DNA of 64,000 bases from positions 62,001 to 126,000 of the forward strand of contig JAMLIN010000002.1 of NCBI GenBank assembly GCA_023954135.1, in the 5' to 3' direction. Of the stretch, positions 25,424 through 36,490 are shown piece after piece. The DNA is from Burkholderiaceae bacterium (GTDB lineage Bacteria; Pseudomonadota; Gammaproteobacteria; Burkholderiales; Burkholderiaceae_E). Within the stretch, counting starts at the first letter, position 1. Each line of letters begins with the position of its first letter. Position numbers and translations under genes: made by a program. The notes beneath the pieces were generated by a model. That model did no database searches, was not told where the DNA came from, and saw only the letters and a list, made by a program, of their open reading frames with translations.

Positions 25424-25427
25424 CGCA

Positions 25428-26159
25428 TCAGAGCCGCTGCAGGTCCATCAGGATCTGCCGGGTATTGAGCTGCGCGCCATCGAGATGCGAGGCCAGCACC
25501 GCCCTCGTCAGGTATTTTGCCTGCTGTCGGCTGTCGGGGTTCTCGAACTGGCCGGAATCCAGCGCGATGAGCGTCCGGCCCGACACCGCGGTCCCACCCT
25601 CGCCGGCCAGCGCCGGCCGGAAGCCACCGCCCGGGCTCCAGGCGTAGTCGGCATGCGCCGTGATCGGCCTGCCCTCGGCGTCGTGCGCCAGATCCGGCGC
25701 ATAGCCGGTCTCGCGCAGCAGCAGCCATTCGAAACGGCGCAGGGTCTCGTCGATCGAGGCGCCGTCCGAAAGCGCTCCGAGCGCCGTCTCGTAGCCGTCG
25801 AACAGCATCGGATGGGGATCCTCGCGCGGCAGCAGGCGGATCAGCAGCTCGTTCATGTAGAACGCGCTCAGGAGCGCCTGGCCCGCGGGCGACGTCAGCC
25901 CGCCGCGCCATTCGGCACCGGTGAGCGTGCGCAGCTCGTTGCGGCCGCTCCAGCCGACGGCAAGCGGCTGGAACTGCAGCAGCACGGCGCGCAGCGCCGA
26001 GCGCGGTCGTTTCGCCCCCTTGGCGACGGCGCCGATGCGGCCGTGGTTGCGCGAGAACAGGTCGACCACCAGGCTCGTCTCGCGATAGGGAACCATGTGC
26101 AGCAGGAAGGCGGGTTCGTCCCCGACCCGCTGGCCGCCGCTTCCCGCACCGGCTGTCAT
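25428..26159 (-). CDS. recO: DNA repair protein RecO
   Basis: 243 residues from ATG 26159 (MTAGAGSGGQRVGDEPAFLL). RecO anneals DNA and loads RecA with RecR in gap repair. The N-terminal OB fold contains HMVPYRETSLVVDLFSRNHG and VAKGAKRPRSALRAVLLQFQ. The helical part holds YMNELLIRLLPREDPHP and FDGYETALGAL, and the end is QLNTRQILMDLQRL. The classic zinc cysteines are absent, as in many betaproteobacteria. The longer open frame upstream is only repeat A1. It lies in the era-recO-pdxJ-acpS order typical of proteobacteria. Confidence 0.95.
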   Translation of the reverse strand: MTAGAGSGGQRVGDEPAFLLHMVPYRETSLVVDLFSRNHGRIGAVAKGAKRPRSALRAVLLQFQPLAVGWSGRNELRTLTGAEWRGGLTSPAGQALLSAFYMNELLIRLLPREDPHPMLFDGYETALGALSDGASIDETLRRFEWLLLRETGYAPDLAHDAEGRPITAHADYAWSPGGGFRPALAGEGGTAVSGRTLIALDSGQFENPDSRQQAKYLTRAVLASHLDGAQLNTRQILMDLQRL

Positions 26160-26162
26160 GCT

Positions 26163-26323
26163 AGAACCTGTGAACGGACCGGACGCGCCCGAGCGGTGCG
26201 CCAGGGGGGTTCCGATCGAGGCGCAAAGCGCAGCCATGTCGGGCGACATGGCGAGCATTTGCAACGATGAGCGGGGCCGACATGGCGTGACGAGCGGGCG
26301 TGGACGGTTCGTTCACAGGTTCT
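26163..26323 (-). repeat. Family A palindromic element, copy A1
   Basis: 161 bases bounded by perfect 13-base inverted repeats, AGAACCTGTGAAC and GTTCACAGGTTCT. The core at 26221-26265 forms a long hairpin with CCATGTCG/CGACATGG at its tip and GCAAA/TTTGC at its base. The related core of A2 lies at 50791-50836. The element fills the gap between the era stop (26323-26325) and the recO start inside the operon. Confidence 0.8.
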
Positions 26324-27264
26324 CACTCGTATCCGTAGGCCCGCAGGCTCTGCTCGGTATCGGCCCAGCCCGAGCGCACCTTGACGAACACCTCCAGGAA
26401 CACCTTCGCATCGACGAGGCGCTCGAGGTCGACCCGCGCCTCGCTGGCGATCCGCTTGATCCGCTCGCCCCCCTTGCCAAGCACGATCCCCTTCTGGCTG
26501 TCCCGATCCACCAGCACGACGGCGCTGACCCGGCGCAGGTTCGGCAGGACCTCGTACTGCTCGATGAGCACGGTGCTCTCGTACGGCAGCTCGTCGCCGA
26601 GCAGGCGAAACAGCTTCTCGCGAATCAGCTCGCCGGCCAGGAAGCGTTCGCTGCGATCGGTCAGCTCGTCGTCGCCATAGGCGCGCGGGCCTGGCGGCAG
26701 CCGCTTCGCGCAAAGCCCGACCAGCAGGTCGACCTGATAGCCGCTGCGGGCGCTGATCGGGACGTACTCGTCGAAATCCCGGACCTCCCGGGCGGTCTCG
26801 ACCAACCGCATCAGGCGCGCCCGGTCCCGGGCGGCGTCGGTCTTGTTGATCGCCAGCAGCACCGGCCGGTCGGCGGGCAGCAGCTTCGCGAACCGGGTAT
26901 CAGCCGCTGTCCAGCCATGGCCGTCGCAGACCTGCACCACCACGTCCGCGTCGGCGGCGACCTGGCGGGCGGTGCGGTTCAGGACCCGGTTCAGCGCCCC
27001 GCCGCTGCGGGTCTGGTAGCCGGGACTGTCGAGAAACAGCAATTGGGCATCGGCCAGGGTATGCACGCCCATGATGCGGTGGCGCGTCGTCTGGGGGCGA
27101 TCGGCGGTGATGGCGAGCTTCTGGCCGACGATCCGGTTGAGCAGCGTCGACTTGCCGACGTTGGGCCGGCCGACGATGGCGACGTAGCCGCAACGGTGCT
27201 CCGGGGAGGCATCGGAGGGGTCGGCGGCCCCGGCCGCCGGCCCGCGCGGACCGGTTTCAGGCAC
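26323..27264 (-). CDS. era: GTPase Era
   Basis: 313 residues from a GTG start at 27264. Era binds 16S rRNA and helps 30S subunit assembly. GTPase motifs are G1 [10 protein letters not shown] (residues 31-40), the TTRHRI switch region, G3 DSPG, G4 NKTD and G5 ISARSG. The C-terminal KH domain has [20 protein letters not shown]. The start overlaps the rnc stop by eight bases, the usual coupling of rnc and era. The stop codon abuts repeat A1. The N-terminal 25 residues before CGYVAIVG are low-complexity and could be shorter if a later start were used. Confidence 0.96.
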   Translation of the reverse strand: MPETGPRGPAAGAADPSDASPEHRCGYVAIVGRPNVGKSTLLNRIVGQKLAITADRPQTTRHRIMGVHTLADAQLLFLDSPGYQTRSGGALNRVLNRTARQVAADADVVVQVCDGHGWTAADTRFAKLLPADRPVLLAINKTDAARDRARLMRLVETAREVRDFDEYVPISARSGYQVDLLVGLCAKRLPPGPRAYGDDELTDRSERFLAGELIREKLFRLLGDELPYESTVLIEQYEVLPNLRRVSAVVLVDRDSQKGIVLGKGGERIKRIASEARVDLERLVDAKVFLEVFVKVRSGWADTEQSLRAYGYE

Positions 27265-28018
27265 GGCGCGCCGCACCCGGCATCTGTCCGGGCGCTTTGC
27301 CGCTGGCGACCCGGCCACGCCGGACGCCGCTTCGGGTTGCCGCGTCGGCATGGGCACGGGCCGCTTCGAGCGCGAGCTTGGCCGCGACCTGCTCGGCGGC
27401 GCGGCGGCTGCCGCCGCTGCCCAGAACCTGGATATCGAGCTTCGGGATGGCGCACTCCACTTCGAACATCTGCTTGTGCGCCGCGCCGTGAGTGGCGACG
27501 ACCGAATAGACCGGCAGGGGCAGCTTGCAGCCCTGCAGATGCTCCTGCAGGAGGGTCTTGGCGTCCTTGCCGAGGGTCCGGGGGTCCACCGTGCGCAGCA
27601 CCGGCTCGTAGAGCGAGCAGATGACCCGCTCGGCCGCCTCGAAGCCGGCATCGAGATAGATCGCCCCGAAGACCGCCTCGAGGGTATCGGCCAGGATCGA
27701 AGGGCGACGGCTCCCGCCGCTCTTGCGCTCGCCTTCGCCGAGCAGCAACTCGGCGCTCAGGCCCAGGCCCTGGGCAATCTCGTAGAGCGACTGCTGGCGC
27801 ACGAGGTTCGCCCGTACCCGCGACAGGTCGCCCTCGTCGAGCCCGTCGTAGGTGCGGTACAGGAGCGCGGCGACCACGCAGTTGAGAATGGAATCGCCGA
27901 GGAATTCGAGCCGTTCGTTGTTGGGCTGACCGTAGCTGCGATGGGTCAGCGCCTGACGCAACAGCGAGCCGTCCGAGAACTCGTGGCCGAGCTGCGCCTG
28001 GAGTCCGTCGTGGGGCAT
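27257..28018 (-). CDS. rnc: Ribonuclease III
   Basis: 253 residues from ATG 28018. It cleaves double-stranded RNA, including rRNA precursors. The catalytic signature is [20 protein letters not shown] at about residues 35-54, with the second acidic cluster at [20 protein letters not shown]. The C-terminal double-stranded RNA binding domain runs from [20 protein letters not shown] to [17 protein letters not shown] low-complexity tail of about 30 residues follows. It is in the lepB-DUF4845-rnc-era order of betaproteobacteria. Confidence 0.97.
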   Translation of the reverse strand: MPHDGLQAQLGHEFSDGSLLRQALTHRSYGQPNNERLEFLGDSILNCVVAALLYRTYDGLDEGDLSRVRANLVRQQSLYEIAQGLGLSAELLLGEGERKSGGSRRPSILADTLEAVFGAIYLDAGFEAAERVICSLYEPVLRTVDPRTLGKDAKTLLQEHLQGCKLPLPVYSVVATHGAAHKQMFEVECAIPKLDIQVLGSGGSRRAAEQVAAKLALEAARAHADAATRSGVRRGRVASGKAPGQMPGAARRA

Positions 28019-28028
28019 CGAGCAGCTT

Positions 28029-28409
28029 TCAGCGATTGTTGCTGCTGCCCGCATAGTCGAACACCAGGCTCGCGGGCCCGGCCAGCGGGATCCGCTTCTG
28101 GTAGGCGAAGCTCACGACGGGGCCATCCGGACTGCGCTCGATGATCAGGTCCGAACCGCGGATCGACGTGATGTCGTCGATCGCCGCATAGCGGTCGAAA
28201 GCCCGCCGGATGCCTTCGGGTGTCCCGCTTCCGTCCTGGGCGGATTTCTTGACCGCGCCGACGATGGCCCTGTACTCGATGAACCCCGGAATCGCCGGCA
28301 TCAGGACGATCACGACGATCGCCACCACGATCGCGGCGATGATCAGGTTGACCAGGCCGAGCCCGCCCTGGCGGCGTCGGCTGCTTGGCATGCTGATGGC
28401 TGCTGTCAT
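28029..28409 (-). CDS. DUF4845 family membrane protein
   Basis: 126 residues. The N-terminus has a basic stretch ([14 protein letters not shown]), then one membrane segment, [20 protein letters not shown]. This recalls a type IV pilin-like N-terminus without the full cleavage motif. The remainder [20 protein letters not shown] and [16 protein letters not shown] is a small periplasmic domain. The family is found nearly always between lepB and rnc in beta- and gammaproteobacteria, as here. Its function is unknown. The start overlaps the lepB stop. Confidence 0.9.
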   Translation of the reverse strand: MTAAISMPSSRRRQGGLGLVNLIIAAIVVAIVVIVLMPAIPGFIEYRAIVGAVKKSAQDGSGTPEGIRRAFDRYAAIDDITSIRGSDLIIERSPDGPVVSFAYQKRIPLAGPASLVFDYAGSSNNR

Positions 28410-29301
28410 TCGAATGTCCCGATCCGCTTGAGGTCGCCGAAATTCATCCAGATGAAGAACGCCCGGCCGACGATGTTCTCTTCGGGGACGAAACCCCAGA
28501 ACCGGCTGTCGAGGCTGTTCTCGCGGTTGTCCCCCATCACGAAGTAGTGCCCGTCCGGGACGGTGCACCTCACCCCCTCGCTATTGTAGGTGCATCTGTC
28601 CCGGAACCGGGTGAACGACTGTGGTGTGATTGACGACGTTTTTTCCAGATTTGTCAATATCTTATGAGGTCTTTCTCCCAGAGTTTCTAGGTACTGGGAG
28701 CCAAAGCTCAGGGATTCGGCATCGAAGAATTCGCCGTCCGGCGCGAGCGGTACCTCCTCGCCGTTGACGCGCAGCCGACGGTTGAAATACTCGATCTCGT
28801 CGCCGGGCAGGCCGACCACCCGCTTGATGTAGTCGATCGAGGTATCCAGCGGATAGCGAAACACCATCACGTCGCCGCGCTCGGGCAGGCCGAGCGGCAC
28901 CACCTTGGTATGGACGATCGGCAGGCGGATCCCGTAGGTGGACTTGTTCACGAGGATCAGGTCGCCGGTGAGCAGGGTCGGCATCATCGACCCGGACGGG
29001 ATCTTGAACGGCTCGGCAACGAAGGAACGAACCACGAAGACGATGAGGATCACCGGGAAAAGTCCTGCCGTGTACTCCAGCCACCAGGGCTGGCGCATCG
29101 CGTTCTCGTGGATCCGCCGACGCTCGGCCCGCAGGCCTTCCTCGCCCTCCTTCGCCCGGACCTGGGGCGCTCCCTGCGCATCGAAGGCTTCGAGCGCCGC
29201 GGCGGCCGCGCGCAGCCGTGCCGGACGGAACCGCAGGCGATCGGCTATCCAGGCGGCGAAGGAGACGACGAGCAGCAGGAACAGGATCAGGGCGAAGTTC
29301 A

Positions 29302-29302
<1 letters not shown>
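28406..29302 (-). CDS. lepB: Signal peptidase I
   Basis: 298 residues. It cleaves signal peptides of exported proteins at the periplasmic face. Two membrane anchors lie at residues 2-20 and 79-95. The catalytic Ser105 is in IPSGSMMPTL and the Lys160 base in SIDYIKRVVGLPGDEIEY. The closing box is MGDNRENSLDSRFWGFVPEE. An insertion-like stretch, ERPHKILTNLEKTSSITPQS, is encoded by notably AT-rich DNA (about 28610-28690). The start overlaps the lepA stop by ATGA; lepA-lepB is a conserved operon. Confidence 0.97.
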
Positions 29303-31095
<1,793 letters not shown>

Positions 31096-31159
31096 GGCGC
31101 CGGAGAAAGCAAAAACGCGCCGGTTCCGACGCGTCCTTGCATTCTAGCGGAAGCGGGCA

Positions 31160-32587
31160 TCAGGGCGCGGTCGGCCGGATCGGGACGAACTGGGCACTGT
31201 CGCCGCGCCGGATCAGCAGCACATGGGTCCGGTTGCGATCGATCCTGGCAACCAGCTCGTTGAACTGCTTCGCGCCGGTCACCTCCTGGTTGTTGATGCC
31301 GAGGATGATGTCGCCGGGGCGGATGCCGACCGACTCGGCCGGTCCGGTGACGGTCTCTACGACCACCCCGCGATCGACGCGCAACCGGGCGCTCTGCTCG
31401 GCGGTGAGGTCCGCCACGCCCAGGCCGAACGGATTCGCCGCCGGTACGGCCTCGGGCGCCTGCTTCTCCGGCCCTTTCGCCTGGCGGTCGGACTCCATCT
31501 CGCCGACCGTGACGGTGAGGTCGCGGTACTGGCCGCGCCGCCAGACCCGGATGTCGGCCTTCGCACCCGGCGCCGTGCCGCCGACGATGCGCGGAAGGTC
31601 GCTCGAGCGCTCGATCTTGCGGCCATTGAAGCCGACGATGATGTCGCCGACCTCGACGCCGGCCTTCTCCGCCGGCCCGCCCGCTTCGACGCTGCGCACC
31701 AGGGCGCCCTGCGAATTCGGCAGCCCGAGCGGCTCGGCGACTTCCTTGGTCACCTCGGCGATGCCGACGCCGATGCGCCCGCGCACCACCCGGCCGCTCG
31801 CCTTGAGCTGATCGGCGATGCCCATCGCCTCATCGATCGGAATCGCGAAGGAGATGCCCATGAAGCCGCCGGTGCGGCTGTAGATCTGCGAGTTGATCCC
31901 GACGACCTTGCCTTCCATGTCGATCAGGGGGCCGCCCGAATTGCCGGGATTGACCGCTACATCGGTCTGGATGAATGGCAGGTACTCGCCGGTATCGCGC
32001 CCCTTGGCCGAGACGATCCCGGCGGTGACCGTGCTGTCGAGGCCGAAGGGCGAACCGATCGCCAGCACCCAGTCGCCGACGCGCAGGCGCTCCGGATCGC
32101 CGATCTCGACCGCCGGCAGGCCCTTGGCATCGATCCGGATCAGGGCGACGTCGGTGCGCCGATCCGAGCCGATGAGCTCGGCCTTGAACTCGCGCTTGTC
32201 GGTCAGGGTGACGTAGATCTCGTCGGCGCCGTCGACCACATGATGATTGGTCAGGACCAGGCCGTCGGACGACACGATGAAGCCCGAGCCGAGCCCGCGC
32301 GGCACTTCCGTGCCCGGCTGTCCGGGCGGCACCGGCGACTGGCCCGGCGGGAAGAAGCGCCGGAAGAACTCGTAGAAGGGATGGTCCTCCGTGATGCCGG
32401 GCGGCAGCTGGGGTACGCCCGGGCGCTCACGGACCCGCTCGGCAGTGCGGATGTTGACGACGCTCGGGCCGATCCGTTCCACCAGATCGGCGAACTGGGG
32501 CAGGCCGCGGGTATCGGCCGCACCGGGCGAAACGAGTCCAAGCGCGAGAGCAGGACCCAGCAGCAGGCTCAGGAGGAGTTTCTTCAT
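31160..32587 (-). CDS. mucD: Periplasmic serine protease of the DegP/MucD family
   Basis: 475 residues. A signal peptide (MKKLLLSLLLGPALALGL, cleavage near GAADT) sends it to the periplasm. The trypsin-like domain has His116 in TNHHVVDGA, Asp146 in RRTDVALIRID and Ser217 in NPGNSGGPL. Two PDZ domains follow: IGVGIAEVTKEVAEPLGLPN onward, and GVVVETVTGPAESVGIRPGD. It degrades or refolds damaged envelope proteins. In related genomes it ends an rpoE-rseA-rseB-mucD operon; those sigma-E genes are absent here. Confidence 0.96.
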   Translation of the reverse strand: MKKLLLSLLLGPALALGLVSPGAADTRGLPQFADLVERIGPSVVNIRTAERVRERPGVPQLPPGITEDHPFYEFFRRFFPPGQSPVPPGQPGTEVPRGLGSGFIVSSDGLVLTNHHVVDGADEIYVTLTDKREFKAELIGSDRRTDVALIRIDAKGLPAVEIGDPERLRVGDWVLAIGSPFGLDSTVTAGIVSAKGRDTGEYLPFIQTDVAVNPGNSGGPLIDMEGKVVGINSQIYSRTGGFMGISFAIPIDEAMGIADQLKASGRVVRGRIGVGIAEVTKEVAEPLGLPNSQGALVRSVEAGGPAEKAGVEVGDIIVGFNGRKIERSSDLPRIVGGTAPGAKADIRVWRRGQYRDLTVTVGEMESDRQAKGPEKQAPEAVPAANPFGLGVADLTAEQSARLRVDRGVVVETVTGPAESVGIRPGDIILGINNQEVTGAKQFNELVARIDRNRTHVLLIRRGDSAQFVPIRPTAP

Positions 32588-32677
32588 GCAATCAGCCTCG
32601 AGGGAATCGGTCGATGGCGCCGCGGGCCCGTCGGGCGTCCCGGACAACTGGGAATTTGCAGTCGGAAGCCGCGGAAT

Positions 32678-33151
32678 TCAAGTGGAAACGACTGCGGGAT
32701 TCCCTCGGGCCGACCAGACGAGCCAGCGACGCAAGGCCCGCCACTGGCATTCGTCGCAGGCCGGCCGGCTCAATCGCAGGTGTAGCCATGCGCCCCGCCC
32801 GTCCTCGGCGAGCAGCCAGATCTCGTCCGACCCGAGCTGCCACCGGCGCGGCACGATGGGGACCGCCGCGGCGCGGTCGCTGGCCGATTCGGCGACCCAG
32901 CCCGCATTGCCCGCCGGATCGACCAGCAGGCGCCCCGATGCGCTCGAGCGGCCCGATCGCCAGCCGGCCCAGGCCGCCACGCCGGCAGCCAGCAGGACCA
33001 TGGCCAGCACTGGAGCCGGCAACGGCGGCTGGAGGATGACGCACAGCGCGCCGGCGGCCAGTGCGAGCAACCCGCCCAGGCCCGGCCAGCGAGCCTTCTG
33101 TCGCCGCACCGGGCCGATCTCGAACCCGAGCGCCGAATGCAGCGGGCTCAC
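32678..33151 (-). CDS. Small inner-membrane protein, YgfX/CptA-like
   Basis: 157 residues. Two adjacent hydrophobic segments (LGGLLALAAGALCVILQPPL and APVLAMVLLAAGVAAWAG) are followed by a soluble C-terminal domain with WQLGSDEIWLLAEDGRGAWL and a CDECQWRALRRWLVW motif. This layout fits the YgfX (CptA) group, often found next to fabF and rpoE in betaproteobacteria. Sequence motifs alone give only moderate support. It lies nine bases downstream of the fabF stop on the same strand. Confidence 0.65.
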   Translation of the reverse strand: MSPLHSALGFEIGPVRRQKARWPGLGGLLALAAGALCVILQPPLPAPVLAMVLLAAGVAAWAGWRSGRSSASGRLLVDPAGNAGWVAESASDRAAAVPIVPRRWQLGSDEIWLLAEDGRGAWLHLRLSRPACDECQWRALRRWLVWSARGNPAVVST

Positions 33152-33160
33152 GGTTCGGGC

Positions 33161-34393
33161 TCAGGCGCGCCGGAAGATCAGCGTGCCGTTCGTGCCCCCG
33201 AAGCCGAACGAGTTCTTCATCGCGGCCCGGATCGGCATCTCGCGCGCCGTGTTGGCGCAGTAGTCGAGATCGCACTCCGGATCCTGATTGAAGATGTTGA
33301 TCGTCGGGGGCGATATCTGGTTGTGCACCGCCAGGACGGTGAACACCGATTCGATTCCGCCGGCGCCGCCGAGCAGGTGCCCGGTCATCGACTTGGTGGA
33401 GTTGACGACGATGCCCTGGGCGCGCTCGCCCAGGGCGAGCTTGATGGCGTCGGTTTCGTTCTTGTCGCCCAGCGGCGTCGATGTGCCATGGGCATTGAGA
33501 TAGTCGATCTCGTCGGGATTCATGCCCGCGTTGCGCAGCGCCGCGGCCATGCAGCGACGAGGTCCGTCGGTGCTCGGCGCGGTGATGTGATGCGCATCGG
33601 CGCTCATGCCGAAACCGGCGAGCTCTGCATAGATCTTCGCGCCGCGCCGCTTCGCATGCTCATATTCCTCGAGCACCATCACGCCGGCGCCTTCACCGAG
33701 GACGAAGCCGTCGCGATCGATGTCCCAGGGACGGCTCGCCGTCTGCGGATCGTCGTTGCGGGTCGACAGCGCGCGAGCCGCGCAGAAGCCGCCGAGCCCG
33801 AGGGGCGACACCGTCGATTCGGCGCCGCCGGCGACCATGACATCGGCATCGCCGTACTCGATCAGGCGGCCGGCCTCGCCGATGCTGTGCAGGCCGGTCG
33901 TGCAGGCGGTGACGACCGAGAGGTTCGGACCCTTGAGCCCGTACATGATCGACAGCTGGCCGGAGATCATGTTGATGATCGAGCCGGGCACGAAGAACGG
34001 CGAGATCCGCCGTACGCCGCGATTGAGGTATTCGGTGTGGGTCTCCTCGATCAGGGGCAGGCCCCCGATGCCGGAACTCACGATCGCCCCGATCCGCTCG
34101 TCGTTGGATGCATCGATCTCCAGACCGCTGTCGGCGATCGCCTGCGCGGAAGCGGCGAGCCCGAAGTGGATGAAGGTATCGAAGCCGCGGGCGGTCTTGG
34201 CCGGGAGGTAGGCGGTGATGTCGAAATCACGCACCTCGCCAGCGAACCGGGTGGGGAAGCTCGATGCATCGAACCGGGTGACGGGTCCGATGCCGGAACG
34301 CCCGGCAAGGATGTTGGCCCAGGCCTGCGGGATGTCGTTGCCGACCGGACTGACGATCCCGAGGCCGGTGACGACGACGCGTCGGCGTGTCAT
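33161..34393 (-). CDS. fabF: 3-oxoacyl-[acyl-carrier-protein] synthase II
   Basis: 410 residues. It elongates acyl chains in fatty-acid synthesis by condensing malonyl-ACP. The Cys-His-His triad is Cys164 in VVTACTTGLHSIG, His302 in LNAHGTSTPLGDKNE and His339 in STKSMTGHLLGGAGGIES. The N-terminus RRRVVVTGLGIVSPVGND is typical. It follows acpP on the same strand with 21 bases between, the conserved acpP-fabF order. Confidence 0.98.
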   Translation of the reverse strand: MTRRRVVVTGLGIVSPVGNDIPQAWANILAGRSGIGPVTRFDASSFPTRFAGEVRDFDITAYLPAKTARGFDTFIHFGLAASAQAIADSGLEIDASNDERIGAIVSSGIGGLPLIEETHTEYLNRGVRRISPFFVPGSIINMISGQLSIMYGLKGPNLSVVTACTTGLHSIGEAGRLIEYGDADVMVAGGAESTVSPLGLGGFCAARALSTRNDDPQTASRPWDIDRDGFVLGEGAGVMVLEEYEHAKRRGAKIYAELAGFGMSADAHHITAPSTDGPRRCMAAALRNAGMNPDEIDYLNAHGTSTPLGDKNETDAIKLALGERAQGIVVNSTKSMTGHLLGGAGGIESVFTVLAVHNQISPPTINIFNQDPECDLDYCANTAREMPIRAAMKNSFGFGGTNGTLIFRRA

Positions 34394-34414
34394 GTCGGAA
34401 GCGAACCCGAAGGC

Positions 34415-34654
34415 TCAGGCCTTCGAGTGGGACTTGACGTAGTCGATCGCCTGCTGGACGGTCGTGATCTTCTCGGCTTCCTCGTCCGGGATCTCGGTCT
34501 CGAACTCGTCCTCGAGCGCCATCACGAGTTCCACGGTGTCGAGCGAGTCCGCCCCGAGGTCGTCGACGAAGACGGACTCGTTCTTGACTTCCGCCTCGTT
34601 CACGCCGAGTTGCTCCGCGACGATTTTCTTGACTCGTTGCTCGATGTTTTCCAT
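34415..34654 (-). CDS. acpP: Acyl carrier protein
   Basis: 79 residues, acidic. Ser37 in [20 protein letters not shown] receives the phosphopantetheine arm added by AcpS (24058). It carries acyl chains for FabD, FabH, FabG and FabF, all encoded in the surrounding cluster, and for PlsX. A likely promoter lies in the 150-base gap upstream, which fits the high, partly separate expression usual for acpP. Confidence 0.98.
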   Translation of the reverse strand: MENIEQRVKKIVAEQLGVNEAEVKNESVFVDDLGADSLDTVELVMALEDEFETEIPDEEAEKITTVQQAIDYVKSHSKA

Positions 34655-34711
34655 TTTCCTTGGCTCCAGATTGAGACGCCCCTTGTCCCCAGGATTCGCG
34701 GACGCGGGCGG

Positions 34712-34741
34712 ATTGTAGCAGTATCGACCGCCGCGGATACT
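34712..34741 (-). promoter_or_regulatory. Possible acpP promoter
   Basis: On the minus strand, TACAAT (34717-34712) is a good -10 box. The -35 region about 17-18 bases upstream is weak. It is the best candidate in the only sizeable gap (34655-34804) of the fatty-acid cluster. Confidence 0.35.
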
Positions 34742-34804
34742 CCCTGCATCGGTCGGCCGGAACGGGTTTCTGAAATCGATGTTCGTATTGCGGGAATCCC
34801 GTGC

Positions 34805-35548
34805 TCAGGTCATCAGCATGCCGCCGTTGACATTGAGTGTCGTGCCGGTGATGTAGGCGCCCCCGGGGCCGGCCAGGAAGGCCACCGCGCGGGCGATGTC
34901 CTCGGGCTGGCCGAGTCGGCCCAGCGGAATGCGCGACATCAGGGCGGCCGTCTGCTCATCGCCCAGCCCCCGCGTCATGTCGGTGTCGATGAAGCCCGGC
35001 GCGACGCAGTTGACCGTGATGTTGCGGCTGCCAAGTTCCTGGGCGAGCGAGCGGCTCATGCCCGCGACGCCGGCCTTGGCCGCGGCATAATTGGCCTGGC
35101 CCGGATTGCCGCCCTCGCCGACCACCGAGGTGATGTTGACGATGCGCCCGGCCCGGGCCTTCATCATGGGACGGATCACGAGGCGACAGAGCCGGAACAC
35201 CGCGCTCAGGTTGGTGTCGATCACCGCCTGCCATTCCTCGTCCTTCATCCGCATCGCGAGGTTGTCGCGCGTGATGCCGGCATTGTTGACGAGAATCGTG
35301 ACCGGGCCGAAACGCTTGCCGATGGCGTCCACGAGATCGCCACAGGCCTGGGCCTGGGCAACATCGAGCACTTCGCCGCCGCCGCTGATCGCCGCCTGCG
35401 CGAATGCGGCCGAGATGGCGTCGGCGCCGGCCGGAGTGGTTGCGGTACCGATCACCGTCGCCCCCTGCCTGCCGAGCTCCAGGGCGACGGCCTGGCCGAT
35501 GCCGCGCGATGCGCCGGTCACCAGCGCCACCTGTCCATCGAGACTCAT
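34805..35548 (-). CDS. fabG: 3-oxoacyl-[acyl-carrier-protein] reductase
   Basis: 247 residues of the short-chain dehydrogenase family. It reduces 3-ketoacyl-ACP with NADPH. Motifs are ALVTGASRGIGQAVALELGR for cofactor, NNAGITRDNLAMRMKDEEW, Ser in NITSVVGEGGNPGQAN and Tyr/Lys in YAAAKAGVAGM. The end YITGTTLNVNGGMLMT is standard. The start overlaps the fabD stop by ATGA. Confidence 0.97.
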   Translation of the reverse strand: MSLDGQVALVTGASRGIGQAVALELGRQGATVIGTATTPAGADAISAAFAQAAISGGGEVLDVAQAQACGDLVDAIGKRFGPVTILVNNAGITRDNLAMRMKDEEWQAVIDTNLSAVFRLCRLVIRPMMKARAGRIVNITSVVGEGGNPGQANYAAAKAGVAGMSRSLAQELGSRNITVNCVAPGFIDTDMTRGLGDEQTAALMSRIPLGRLGQPEDIARAVAFLAGPGGAYITGTTLNVNGGMLMT

Positions 35549-36483
35549 GCTACCTCCGCGAGAGCTGCCTCCAGGGAGGCCTGATCGAAAACCGCGCTGA
35601 CAGGAATTGATTTGTCGATCCTGCCGATCAATCCTGCGAGAACCTTGCCCGGACCGAACTCGATGACGCGGGTCACGCCCATCGACTTCAGCTTCTGGAC
35701 AACCTCGACCCAACGCACCGGGCTGTAGGCCTGGCGCACCAGCGCATCGCGGATCCGGTCCGGATCGGACTCGACGGCGACGTCGACGTTGTTGACCAGC
35801 GCGATCGCGGGCGGCTTGATCGTGACCTCGGCAAGCGCCCGCGCAAGGCGATCGCCGGCCGGGCGCAGCAGCGTGCTGTGAAACGGTGCCGATACCGGCA
35901 GGGGCATGGCCCGTTTGGCACCGAGCTCCTTTGCGATCGCGCAGGCACGCTCGACCGCCGCCTTGTGTCCGGCGATGACGACCTGGGCGGGCGCATTGAA
36001 GTTGACCGGCTCGACGATCTCGCCCGGCACGGCCTCGACCGCCCGCGCGCAAGCCTGCGCGACGGCAGCGTCGTCGAGCCCGAGCACCGCCGCCATGGCG
36101 CCGGTACCGACGGGCACGGCCTCCTGCATCGCGGCGGCGCGCAGGCGCACCAGCGGCACCGCATCGGCGGGCGTGAGCGCGCCGGCCGCCACCAGGGCGG
36201 TGTACTCGCCGAGGCTGTGGCCGGCCACGATGTCGGCCGGCGCTCCGCCGGCGGCGCGCCACGCGAGGTAGCAGCCGTACCCGGCCAGCAGCATCGCGGG
36301 CTGGGTGTTCACCGTGAGCGAGAGATCCTCTGCAGGACCCTGGGCGATCAGGGTCGAGATGGACTCCCCGAGCGCCGCGTCGGCCGCCGCCAGCAGGCCG
36401 GCGACATCGGCTTGCGCGGCGAAGGCATCGAGCATGCCGACCTTCTGGGAACCCTGTCCCGGGAAAACGCAGGCGATGGTCAT
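35545..36483 (-). CDS. fabD: Malonyl-CoA:ACP transacylase
   Basis: 312 residues. It moves malonate from CoA to ACP for chain elongation. The family start IACVFPGQGSQKVGML is present. The nucleophile Ser90 is in IVAGHSLGEYTALVAAGALT, and the His region is PLPVSAPFHSTLL. The C-terminal FGPGKVLAGLIGRID is typical. It lies seven bases after fabH and overlaps fabG. Confidence 0.97.
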   Translation of the reverse strand: MTIACVFPGQGSQKVGMLDAFAAQADVAGLLAAADAALGESISTLIAQGPAEDLSLTVNTQPAMLLAGYGCYLAWRAAGGAPADIVAGHSLGEYTALVAAGALTPADAVPLVRLRAAAMQEAVPVGTGAMAAVLGLDDAAVAQACARAVEAVPGEIVEPVNFNAPAQVVIAGHKAAVERACAIAKELGAKRAMPLPVSAPFHSTLLRPAGDRLARALAEVTIKPPAIALVNNVDVAVESDPDRIRDALVRQAYSPVRWVEVVQKLKSMGVTRVIEFGPGKVLAGLIGRIDKSIPVSAVFDQASLEAALAEVA

Positions 36484-36490
36484 GGTCTCC

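Noticed and set aside
26160..26264. A 35-codon N-terminal extension of RecO
   Set aside because: It is translated entirely from repeat A1; homology begins at MTAGAGSGGQ.
32588..32677. A sigma-E promoter before mucD
   Set aside because: A partial CACTTGAATT resembles the -35 box, but no matching -10 at proper spacing was found.
33137..35584. An 815-codon open frame on the plus strand
   Set aside because: It runs antisense across fabF, acpP and fabG, three well-supported genes. No motif supports a real protein.
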